NCBI GenBank assembly: GCA_007922195.1 | Contig: ML681995.1 | Coordinates: 14,871,020-14,935,019 of the forward strand | DNA length: 64,000 nt | Origin: Podocnemis expansa | Taxonomy: Eukaryota; Chordata; Testudines; Podocnemididae | Direction of reading: 5' to 3' | Part shown: one piece after another, positions 54,285-64,000 of the stretch | How the letters are laid out: each line of letters starts with the position of its first letter | How positions within the stretch are numbered: the stretch's first letter is position 1 | The notes under the pieces: model-generated | Told to the model about the DNA's origin: nothing | Database searches by the model: none | Seen by the model: the letters and a program-made list of their open reading frames with translations, nothing else | Translations under genes and position numbers: made by a program

Positions 54285-55700
54285 AGTGATAATTGTTGGC
54301 AATCTGAATAGAGAATCCAAGAACACAATGGATTATCCTCTCTATTGTAGCCATGCTCTCTCCAAGTAAAAGCTCATAAGCCATATTCAGAATCTTCCAC
54401 TGCCAAAGTACCTCTTTACTGATACATTCATGGCTTCAGTCCAGGCCATTCAAGCTGGTCCCTTCAAGAGCATTACATTTGTTTATACAATACCTCTGGA
54501 AACAAGAACAGCGGAAATAATGGCAACACTGGACAGGGCTTGGGAGAAGATCCAGCTTTCTTTCTGTGAGGAAATCCAGTTTATTGACTGAGGTTATGAA
54601 TGAAACAAAATAAGACCAGGTGTCTAAAGCATTAGCAATAAGGCTTTTACTCAAGTTGAGTTAAATACAGTAATCAAAACAATTAACGTTGTTTTTTAAA
54701 CATGCTCTTACATAGCTTGTTTAAGAAAGAGCGAGTAAAACATCCGGGACAGAAATCTAGAACCAGTAATAGAGCAGCATTTACTTGTTGAGACTTAAGT
54801 TCTTCAAGGGAGAGAAAAGGAGCTGCAGCTTTGGTTTTATATGTTTTTACTTGTTCTTTTTAAAAAATAAATACAGTACTTAAGTTACTGGGTTTTGCTA
54901 GGGATGTTGAAATACTGCAATGTGACCCCTTTCGCCAGTTTTCTGATTTTAGAATGGCCAATGAAAGGATTGTCCTTTAGTAATTTAGTTGGTCATCTAA
55001 GTACACTACATTTAACAGCTAAACTAGGATTTCTATACAGAGATTCTGAGTTGCATTATTATACTTAGAAAGAACATTGTTTAAAAAGTGCAAAATAATT
55101 ATCCTCATGTATTAGGAGACAGTACCAAATAAATGAGCATAGTAAGAAGTGTTGTTCAAAAACTCCTTGAATTAAAATATAGATATGTTGTCTACTTTTA
55201 AATTTGACCTTTTTTCTTGATGTAGAAGCAAGGTAGCTAAAGCAGAGAAGGTTTAATAGTGATTTGATTAAGATCTGAAAGTACCAACTCAAGTAGAAGA
55301 TGCGTGATAGTAGAAGGCTCTTTGATATAGAAGACAAATGCATAACAAGCTCAGTGTGAAGAAGGTGAAAATAGAAAAATTCAAACTGGAGCTAAGATGT
55401 AAATATTAATAGTGAGGGTAATTCACCATTGGAAAAACTTACCAAGTTGTCATTAGAATTAGTGGGGGAAAAATCATGTGGGGTTTTCCTCATTAAAAAT
55501 TGAGTTTCATCAATATCTTTAGTTAGTTAGTTAGTTAGTTTGTTTATACAAAAAAAGCCAATCCACCTCCCCCATGGTGTTTGTGTTCAATTTGGGGGGG
55601 GTATGGGGGAGGGAACTTTGGGTTGCTTCCCAGCTCTAGTCTTCATCATTTGGAATCTTTAAATCAAGACTGAATATCATTCTAAAGGTTTGCTTCTCTT
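54285..55700. other. No gene; short TTAG repeat
   Basis: AT-rich unique DNA with a (TTAG)n tract near 55520-55540 and a G run near 55597. No supported frame; 55065-55343 (minus) is AT-rich and lacks any domain. Confidence 0.4.
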
Positions 55701-56071
55701 GGTATGTCCACACAGGCTTCTTATTTCGAAACAACAGAGGTTGTTTCGAAATAAGAAGTGGCATGTCCACACGACACACCGTTATTTCAAAACTGTTAAA
55801 CCTCACATCTAATTGAAATAGCTGTTGTTTCAAAATGCTTGTTTTGAAACAACAGCGTTCAAACACGTTGTTTCGAAACAACATGTCCAAACGGCCTGGT
55901 TTCAAAATAACCATTTCGAAACAACGGCTATTTTGAAAGCAGGCTTTCCCTTAATTCAAATTAACAAACTGTTAATTTGAATTAACTTACTTCGAAATAA
56001 GGACTTTATTTTGAAATAACTCATTTCAAAATGGGTTATTTCAAAATAATGATGTATGTGTGGACATAGCC
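55701..56071. mobile_element. Harbinger-type MITE (TTTCGAAA family)
   Basis: The ends GGTATGTCCACACA and TGTGTGGACATAGCC are inverted repeats. The interior alternates TTATTTCGAAACAACA, TTGTTTCGAAACAA and AATTTGAATTAA units. It resembles both 6597-7104 and 10025-10406, linking those families. The flanking 3-mers (ctt, ttg) do not match. The frame 55636-55914 is a translation of these units. Confidence 0.75.
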
Positions 56072-56094
56072 TTGAACTGTAAGGTATTAGATTT

Positions 56095-56175
56095 GACACA
56101 GGAACAAGGAGAAAGTTTTTGGTTTGTGTTCTGCAGGGACTCAGACTCGATGATCAAAATGGCCCCTTCAGTGCT
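56095..56175 (+). repeat. Possible CR1 3' terminal relic
   Basis: GACTCAGACTCGATGATCAA, AATGGCCCCTTCAGTGC and AAAATCTACGAG resemble the last 60 bp of CR1 elements (GATGATC...GGTCCCTTC...TCTATGA). Short and diverged. Confidence 0.35.
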
Positions 56176-57696
56176 AAAAATCTACGAGTATATACACAGG
56201 CCCATATCCTCAGCTTGTGTAAATTAGTGCAGCTCCACTGAGGCCATCTGAGAATTTGGCAGTTTATTAAATATTAGAATAAATGTCAACATAATTCACC
56301 CATGTGCAGAGGACCAGCATATGAGCTATACCCTATTTTAAGTTCCATGTAACCCTCTTTTGAGGACCTTGATCCTGAGGAGAAACAAATTATATCATGC
56401 TCATGGAATGCATTGTGCTTTACTAGACACATTATGGGACACATTAGTATTTTATCTTCTCACCTAGGCTAAAATCAAGAAATAGAGAGGTATGCAGAAC
56501 TAAAGTCAAAAATATGTGGAAATGGAGGACTACAACCTTTTTAGAACCCCAGTGATGCTAGAGGTACCACTAGTTTGAGTTACAGCTGCAACTATTAGTA
56601 TTATATCTACTACTACCCTTATGGGGACTATTTTGGCACAGTGGAGAAAACATGTTAAAACCTTTCTATCACTAAGACTTTTTCATCATAACCTAAACAC
56701 CACACAGATCAATCATTGCCCTTTCCCATGCTTAAGGAACACTTTTAGGACTACCCAAAGCACACATTTCCATAATTTAAAAAGAAAGAAAAGATTGCAG
56801 CTCCAAGAAGTCCATTCCAGATGTTGCTGTGGTCAGTGTACTTTAGGATGAAAGCTCTCAGATGAGTGACAATGCAAAACTCAATGTCTAATGTCATCCT
56901 TAGTGTCATTCCGGGAACTACGGTTTCCTGGCAAGTGGAAGAGGGTACAACACATGCTATTAGAATAGTAAATAGCTAATTATTATTGTCTGACTTTTAC
57001 CTTACTAGCATCTTGGAGGAGTATCTGAACTACTATTTACCAAACACATTAGCAGTTAATTTTTGTTTCTGAGGATTCTTGTGTTTGTCAGTGTTTCTCT
57101 GCCATTAATTATTCTGACTGGAAGCAAGCTTGAAATGCCATGAATGACCAGTACTGTATATTCTGAGTTAGCACACATTCAGTCTTTGGGATTAGTCATT
57201 CAACAGATCTGTAACAAACACAAATATGTCAAACTAAACACAGCATGTCAGAGCCTTAAGCTCTAAAAGAAAGGTGTGTGGGGGGGGGGGAGCACTACTG
57301 TTTATCCATCTATCCAAAAGCAACAAAAGGTGTGCCAGATTGCTCATGGGGAACATTGACAGGGCAAATTCCATTCTGCATTAAGAGCCTGCTTTTGCAC
57401 TAAACTGTCAATGCTACATGACAAGCTATGATACCACAACATGGAACGTTCCTGACACATTAACAAGTCAGCAAATTCAGAGTTAAATTTTCGTGTATTA
57501 CAGAGATAGGACATTGCAGTAGGATTTTCAGAAGCTCCCAGTACTATCCTAACTCTGTGCCCACTGAAGACATGGGACCAGATTTAGGTTAGTGCTGAGT
57601 GCTTTTGAAAATCCCATGATTTAGGACAAAATAATCCATTTCTGTAAATACTGATGGCCTCTGGCAATGTGCTGACTGCCCTTTCCTTCTACAGAA
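56176..57696. other. No gene recognised
   Basis: Unique AT-rich DNA with a G run near 57281-57290. Frame 56621-56851 has no recognisable domain. Confidence 0.4.
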
Positions 57697-58170
57697 ATCA
57701 TAGAATCATAGCGTTAGAAAGGATCTCATGAGGTCCTCTAGTCCAACCCCCTGTGAAAGAGCGGGACCACTCTCACTAAATCATCCCATCCAGGGTTTTG
57801 TCTAACTGAGCCTTAAATATCTCCAAAGATGGAGATTCCACCACCTCCTTAGGTAGCTTATTCCAATGCTTCGCCACTCTCCTAGTAAGAAAGTTTTCCC
57901 TAATATCTAACCTTGACCTCCCCAGCTGTAACTTGAAACCATAGCTCCTTGCTCTGTCCTCTGTTACTACTGAGAACACCCAAGCTCCATCCTCCTCAGA
58001 ACACCCCTTCCAGTAGTTGACGGTTGCTATCAAGCTCCCCCTCAGTCTTCTCTTCTTCAGGCTAAATAAGCTGAGTTCCTTCAGTCTCTTTTCGTAAGTC
58101 TTGTGCTCCAGCCCCTTGATCATTTTTGTTACTCTCTGCTGGACTCTTTCTAATTTGTCCATATGTGAAT
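57697..58170 (-). mobile_element. CR1 LINE 3' end, ORF2 C-terminus
   Basis: The 135-codon minus frame (58183-57776) reads LERVQQRVTKMIKGLEHKTY, EKRLKELSLFSLKKRRLRG, then FKLQLGRSRLDIRENFLTR, WNKLPKEVVESPSLEIFKAQLD. This is the well-conserved C-terminal segment of CR1 ORF2, uninterrupted here. It is followed by the 3' untranslated end (reverse of CCTCATGAGATCC...CTATGATTCTATGATT) at 57697. It is 5'-truncated, as most CR1 copies are, and looks younger than the other CR1 pieces. The methionine start lies in flanking DNA and is not genuine. Confidence 0.9.
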
Positions 58171-59335
58171 ATATATCACACACAGTTATTCAGCTTCCTA
58201 CAGCAGTCCAGCTCTGTTATAGCAAAACAATATGCAGTTCTTTCCTATACTATTTTATTGTATTGGTCACTGAATTGCACATCTGGGTGCTGTGTAATAA
58301 TGGAATGAAAAACACAGTTGTGATCCATTCCTGTAAGGGGAGGAATTTCAGGTTAGGTCTGAATTTCCTGACATTGGTGGGCTTCAAAATCCACATATAT
58401 TGAGCCAGATTCATTCTTTGGGTATCTCTGCTGAAGGGAATTTGACTTTTACCTGAGTAAGTAAACTCTGAAATTCAAGCTCTGACTTTCCACATCTGAT
58501 GGTCTGGTGCTTCAGCCCTTATCCATATGAAGTCCTGTTAAAGCCCAAGGGCTAATGCTGTCTTCCATTAGCTCTATGCATTAAGCACTTCTTAGAATGC
58601 ATCCTAGAGCATAGGGCCTGTGAGTAACCCCATTTTCTTTGCTTTGCTCTTTTCTTCGGCCCTGTGGACCTGATCCTTTAGGAGGAGCTCAAGTGGATCC
58701 TCTGGCAGCTTCTTTACCTGTTTGGCAACGCACTCTGTGTAGCCTTCCTAGAACACGTCAGAGTTGTAAAGTATCTTCCAAGGATCCCCAAACTGCTTTT
58801 CAATGTGGCATAGTTAAATTAATGCAAATCTCTTTGTACATACACTTAAATCTCATTGCAGGTGACTTATATTGATTTAGCTATTATTTAAATTTGGAAA
58901 CTGCTCCAAAATTTAATTAAATTGATTTTAAAACTGATTTTAGTTAAAGCAGTGCAACTTTTGCATGTGAACAAAGTCTTAAATACCATGACAGGGGAAA
59001 CATTAATGAAAACGTGATCAAAGCATGACTGTTCAGTTACAGTTTGTTGCTCGGTTCTGACCCAAGTCATGTTAATGAAATTGGTTTTTGTGAATCAGGT
59101 TTAATTTATTGTTTTGTTTTACTAACTGACTATTAATTCATTGCTGTCTTCAATACAATGGCAAGAAAATTATGAAAAGAATTTCCCTGTAATCCAGGTA
59201 TGAGAGTTTCAGACTAAATATTCAAGAACATGTAAATGAGTTAGTGACCAAATTTTCAAAATAATTATGTGACTAATGATGCAGAGAGGCCTCCAGTGGG
59301 GATTTTCAAAAGCTCCTCCTTGCCTGGCTCCTAAT
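58171..59335. other. No gene recognised
   Basis: Unique DNA between a CR1 copy and a MITE. Short frames only, no domains. Confidence 0.4.
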
Positions 59336-59686
59336 GGCTATGTCTACACTTCCCAAACTTATCTCAAATTTATTAATTTATTTATTAGTTTGAATTAGAA
59401 GGTGGACTAAGCCAAATTACAGTTAACCCACTTTGAACTAACTGTCTTTAGTTTGAACTAACAAAGTGCACTTAAATGTCCACACAGTGCCAAGTTTGAA
59501 CTAAGGATCAAATTAACAGCTTAGTTTGGCCTAAAGGGCAGGTCTTACTAGTTTAAACTTAGCTTTCATTAGTTCAAACTGAGGAATTCCTTAATTCGAA
59601 CTAATGAAAGCCTAGTGTAGACTGGGGCTAAGTCAGTTCGAATTAAGCCTTCTTAATTCAAACTAACTTGCAAGTGTAACATAGTC
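59336..59686. mobile_element. Harbinger-type MITE (TTYGAACTAA family)
   Basis: The ends GGCTATGTCTACACTT and AAGTGTAACATAGTC are inverted repeats with minor decay. AAT flanks both sides (59333-59335, 59687-59689). The interior holds AGTTTGAACTAA and TTAGTTCGAATTA units, as at 30723-31144 and at the ends of the Harbinger element 47210. Confidence 0.75.
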
Positions 59687-61299
59687 AATGAAATTGATGG
59701 GCGTTGGGCATGTAGGCTCTTCTGAAAATCCTACTTGGTGCCTATCTGAATCCTCAGGTGCCTAAATCCTTTTGAAACTCTGGCTTTGAGATGTTGTGCA
59801 ATGGAATATGAATGGGATTTAAGATCCTAAATCAGTTAAGTGCTTTTGAAAATTTGACTGTTGACCAATAAGGGACTTAATCAGCACTGGAAGTCTCCAG
59901 TGGTATGTTAGAGTGATTAGTTCAGTGCAAAAAAACAACAAAAAGAAGAAAGTTTGAAGTCTTGATTTTGCCAGAGTGATAACACGAGATTCCCCATCAA
60001 GTTCAGTCTTGCTTTTGTAATAATGACAGTACTCTTGTTTTAACTTGGCTTCAGTCAGTCTGTTCTTTGATTAGATAATTATCTACAATGATACACATGT
60101 TTCATCACACTAGTAAGTGATTCCACAAATTTCCTGGGCAATTAAATTCTCTTATCCCTTATGATAGGTAACAGACCAGTCTGGCTTTATGAGCCTGTCC
60201 AGTGGTATTTTGAGAAGGGAAGGGGGGTCTCACCTCCTTGTGGAAGAAAGCTGTATGTGAAAGGAAAGCTCCATGAGGGGAGACATGGTTCTGGTTGGAC
60301 AAAGAAGGCCAGTTCACATCAGAGGCCCCGACACATCTATTCAATAGGGGGTCTCCTGTAAATTCAATTCTCTCACCCCATATTTATCATTAAAAATGTG
60401 TGGTGAGTATATACAGGTACATATACTTTAGGTATGGGGGTGCTGTCTAGAAGGAAAAAGCTGTGATAGGTGGCAGGGTGGAGTAGATAAGGGGTACTGG
60501 AAGAACAAAATCAGAGAGGAGATCCAGTTTGTACCATAGTGGAAGAGGCTGGCAGGGACAGATTGTAGAAGTAAACTGCAGGCCACTGCTGAAAAGCAGG
60601 GAAGGGCTCTCAAAAGAGGGGCGCCTTTGTACCCCTTTGCCATCGGCTGTGCATCACGCACAGCATACTCTGAGGGAGCTGAGAAAGAAATACTTGCCAG
60701 TTATTTTTCCCCTCATTTTCATCAAAATTTTTCTTCACCTTTTTTTGTTGCTGTTGTTGTTAAAAAAAAAAAAAGGTCCTATTTTGAACCAAATGGTCAG
60801 TTTTTGCAAGCATATCTGTATCAAAAAAGCCATATAGCACTGGAAAAAAATAGTTCATGCCAGCTATGCACTTGTAGAACATGTTGCATGCTAGGTACAG
60901 TGCTTTGCAGGAGTTCTGAGTGGCATTTTGTGCGAACATAAGAATTTATAAATGAGACATTTAGGGCAGAAGGCACCACACAGTTGCAAGACGGTGTTCT
61001 CCATTAAATTCAGTGGCATGTCACCCGCTTATACTAACAGGGATTTGGGCTTTATTTCATTGTTTATCTCTCTTCTTCTTTTACTTCTTGGGTATGCTGC
61101 TGACCAATAAATCTTTGACGCACTGATTTATTGCTTTCTCTGCCATAATGCTTAACAGGAAACTAACTTCCCCCTCAGATTCCTTGTTACATGCAACAGA
61201 ATAGTAGCATGAAGTCAAGTGATCTGACAGCTACTCTGCTAATTTTGCCATCTACTAACCTATCATATTTATCTGGCAACTATCGCTGGAGTACCAGAG

Positions 61300-61500
61300 C
61301 AACTTGAAATCTTTATCCTTCCAACACCCACGTGAGATAGCAAAGTGCTGTTGTACCTATATTACAGATGTGGAACTGAGGCATAGAGAGACTTAATGAA
61401 TTGCCCAAGATCACAAAAGAAGTCTGTTCTAGAGCAGGAAGTTGAACCTCAGTCACCAGAAAGTCAAGTTACCACCCTAACCAACCTTCCTCTCTTCTCT
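61300..61500 (-). repeat. MIR/CORE-SINE-like element
   Basis: TTACAGATGTGGAACTGAGGC, ATAGAGAGACTTAATGAATTGC and CCAAGATCAC are the reverse-strand MIR core. The part on the left resembles its usual AACACCC...GTGAG continuation. Confidence 0.65.
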
Positions 61501-61799
61501 ATTACGTCAACTCATTTACTTTAGGTGTAATTTGCATGGTTCATTCTGTCTGGCTATAAAATTAGGGAGCTATTTTGGGGATGAATAATAAACTCTAAAA
61601 TTGCAATTGTCTTTGATCCAGTTACGTTATTTTTAAAGATCATGTATTCTTAGTAAAATCTAAAGGTCAGTACAATTAATGTAAAATCTTTATCCTTCTC
61701 AGTTTACACAGTGGCTCTCTTATCACTAGCATTAGTCCTCTAGGGCATCTCCTACACTCACTACACATGATACACAGCTTCCAGTTGGACAGGAAATAA

Positions 61800-62080
61800 C
61801 TGCATGAGGCAAGAAAGAACTGATCTAGTGGCTGGGACACTAGCCTCACACTTAAGAGACCATGTTCAATTATTTTCTTTTCTACAAACTTCCTATGTGA
61901 CCTTCAGCAAGTCATTTTCTGTGCCTCAGTTCCTTAATAATAGCACTTCCTTCCATTGCAGGTGTATGGGTAGGCTAAGCATATCCAAGGTTGTGATGTG
62001 CTCTGTTGCCATAGTGATGCCACCATGTAAGTACCTGGGACAGATCGCAAGTATATAACATGAAATAAACAGACAGACTG
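61800..62080 (+). repeat. MIR/CORE-SINE-like element with tRNA-like head
   Basis: The head CTAGTGGCTGGGACACTAGC and ATGTTCAATTATTTTC suggest A and B boxes of a tRNA-derived promoter. The core CCTATGTGACCTTCAGCAAG, TCATTTTCTGTGCCTCAG follows. This is a near full-length, diverged copy. Confidence 0.65.
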
Positions 62081-63182
62081 TTAAAAACGTTAAGTCATAC
62101 GGGGAGCCAGTAAATTTCATAGTGAAGTCAGCTGGAGCAAACTTGGGTGAAGGTGCATTTATGCTAAAATAAAAATATAGATCAGAATGATCAGGTTGCG
62201 TTTTAATAATAACAGTTTAATAATTGACCAGAGCCTCAGCTGCTGTAGCTCTGCTGACTCTTCCATGATCTTGAACCAATTTAGGATCCGGTTCTACAAG
62301 GTTATTTCTTAATGTTCTTTCTTTCTTTGTTAAGCTGTGAATGTAAATTGCGTGCCTTCCCAAAGATGAGCTTAGATATGTTCGCAATGAAATTAGCATC
62401 TGACATGTCACTCAGAAATTCCAGGTGAATTGGGGATAAAGCACTCTAAAGTACCTGACCAACGTGTTTGTATAACTCTTTGATCTTACTACAGAAGGCA
62501 AGGTGTGTCTACAAATTTTTGTGTGGGGAAGATTTAATAATTGCTTTTGTGCAATCTTAGCTTTGTCTTCTGCATGGCAAGTGATATCTTTATGCCTAGT
62601 GCAATGGAGCACTCACAGTCACCTGTCATAGCCACAGTACATGAGATGTTTATGAGTTACTCTTTGTGATGAATATATTTGAATTGATTTTTTAAATTGG
62701 AGTACAATATATTCTATTAAACAGATGTTATGATATCATAAATACAGGACTGAAAATTGTGAAAATAGTCCCATATGAACTTTCTATAGGAATTAACAAT
62801 ATACATATTGTGGTACATATTAGAGTAACACCTGCCCTCATCACAAACATGACACCCCAATCAAAATAGTTTGGTTGAATGTATATATGTCAGAGAGTAG
62901 AATTTGACCATTGAATTTCCTTCTGTTTTATTCATATCGCTAAAGAGGAGGAAAGATAGATGGGCTTGTTTCTGGTCAAGACTGACGACTTGCAGAAAGA
63001 AGACCTGAATTTGGTTCCTAGCAATTCAATAGTAGGACTGGCTATAGAAAGAAAGCTCAATGTCATGAAAGATTTTGATGTGTCAACATTTGTTTTCAAT
63101 ATACCTCTGAACCATTGGGCTATGGAGTCAGTATCTCTCTCATCCAATGAACAGACAAAGTAGAATAGCTCCAAAATTCAGA

Positions 63183-63310
63183 GGCACTGCCTCTGTTGCC
63201 CAGTGGTTAGGGGTCTCACCTGGGATGTAGAAGATCCAAATTCAAAACCCTATTCCAAATCAAGAATTTGAACCAGCATGTCTCACATCCCAAGTCAGTG
63301 CTCTAACTAC
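63183..63310. repeat. tRNA-like SINE with inverted second half
   Basis: The left half reads TTGCCCAGTGGTTAGGGGTC (A-box-like), TCACCTGGGATGTAGAAG, CCAAATTCAAAACCC (B-box-like). The right half (AGAATTTGAACC, GTCTCACATCCCAAGTCAG, TGCTCTAACTACAGACC) is close to its reverse complement. The whole could fold as a long hairpin. Same architecture as 31945-32080. Confidence 0.6.
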
Positions 63311-63329
63311 AGACCCATTAGTAAATCTG

Positions 63330-64000
63330 GGTGAATGGGTTGCTTTTGCATCTAAGAGTTTTAAAAGAGCTGGTTGAGGCAGTTGCTGAACCATTCATGT
63401 TGATTTTCAATGAGTCTTGGAACACTGGGGATGTTCTAAAGGATTGAAAGATAGCTAATATTGTGTCAATATTTTAAAAGGGGAAATGGGATGATCTGGA
63501 CGATTATAGGCCTGTCAGTCTGACATTCATCTGAGGCAAGCAGTGAAGCAGCTGATATGGGACATGAGTAATAAAGAATTAAAGCAAGATAATACAACTA
63601 AATACAATTAACATGAGTTTATGGAAAGCCGATCCTATAAAACTCATTTGATACTTTTCTGATGAGATTACAAGTCTGGTTGTCAAATATAATGGTTTGA
63701 TGTAATACACTTAGATTTCTGCGAGACATTTGACTTGCTACTGCAGGATATTTTCCTTAAAAAGCTGGAATAATATGAAATTAACATGGCACACATTAAG
63801 TGGATTAAAAACCAGTTGATAGGTGTCAAAATGTAATTCTAAAAGGGGAATAAAATGGACGTAATTCTAGCAGGTTCTTGGTTCCATGCTAATTAATATG
63901 TTAATTAATGACCTGGAAGAAAAGATAAAATCATCACTGATAAAGTTTGCAGAAGACACAAAGATTGTGGGAGTGGTAAATAATGAAGAGGACAGATCAC
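63330..64000 (+). pseudogene. CR1 LINE ORF2 reverse transcriptase fragment, runs off the window
   Basis: Plus-strand blocks in several frames: KELVEAVAEPFMLIFNESW, then DYRPVSLT, a decayed CKAFD-like region (near 63720: ARHLTCY, in frame ETFDLLL), KWIKNQL, LINMLINDLEEKIKSSLIKF, AEDTKIVGVVNN. The last part is the FADDTK active-site block of LINE reverse transcriptases with A-E replacing A-D, so the catalytic site is altered. Frameshifts and stops are common. The element continues beyond 64000. Confidence 0.8.

Larger units (their letters stand above)
59690..63182. other. No gene; MIR-type SINEs
   Basis: 61300-61500 (minus) and 61800-62080 (plus) are MIR-like. Elsewhere I see only unique AT-rich DNA and an A run near 60760. 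Open frames at 60161-60941 and 62932-63174 show no recognisable domains. Confidence 0.45.

Overview
This is vertebrate nuclear DNA with no intact host gene that I can support. The repeat content points to a reptile, most likely a turtle. It has CR1 LINE pieces, MIR/L2-like relics, many hAT elements with 8-bp duplications, Harbinger MITEs whose ends read like GGCTATGTCCACAC, and Penelope-like retroelement (PLE) tails that carry a hammerhead-ribozyme-like fold. That mix is familiar from turtle genomes, but the species is inference. The window reads as an intergenic or intronic stretch made of nested mobile elements separated by unique AT-rich DNA. Layout: 58-1488 is a hAT element with a perfect 8-bp duplication, and a 5'-truncated PLE (reverse-transcriptase end, GIY-YIG endonuclease, ribozyme-like tail) lies inside it. 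2662-3475 is a GC-rich element with terminal inverted repeats. 5939-7270 is a cluster of Harbinger-type MITEs, one nested in another. A further MITE is at 10025-10406. 15161-18600 holds several PLE tails, mostly as inverted pairs. 18600-20460 is a CR1-family LINE on the minus strand (ORF1 esterase-like, then ORF2 endonuclease) split by a 278-bp hAT element. 25806-26262 is a hAT-like relic split by a palindromic PLE insertion. 30140-31144 is a CR1 3' end followed by a MITE. 34746-40356 holds a MITE, three hAT elements, a GC-rich stretch and more PLE tails. 40510-46660 holds a tiny PLE inverted unit, two CR1 3' ends and a 1.4-kb MITE swollen by a GC-rich minisatellite. 47210-51457 is the most complete element: a decayed Harbinger transposon with a Myb/SANT-like gene (+) and a DDE transposase gene (-) facing each other, and an LTR-like insertion in what looks like an intron of the first. 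55701-56071 and 59336-59686 are further MITEs. 57697-58170 and 63330-64000 are CR1 ORF2 fragments. How the parts relate: the Harbinger element shares its ends and its internal TTCGAA-like repeats with several MITEs here, so it or a relative could have mobilised them. The PLE at 122-1385 shares its 3' untranslated region and tail with the short dispersed repeats, which identifies those as PLE tails and not independent SINEs. All coding regions recognised are broken transposon genes. Most other open frames are chance frames in GC-rich or repeat DNA.
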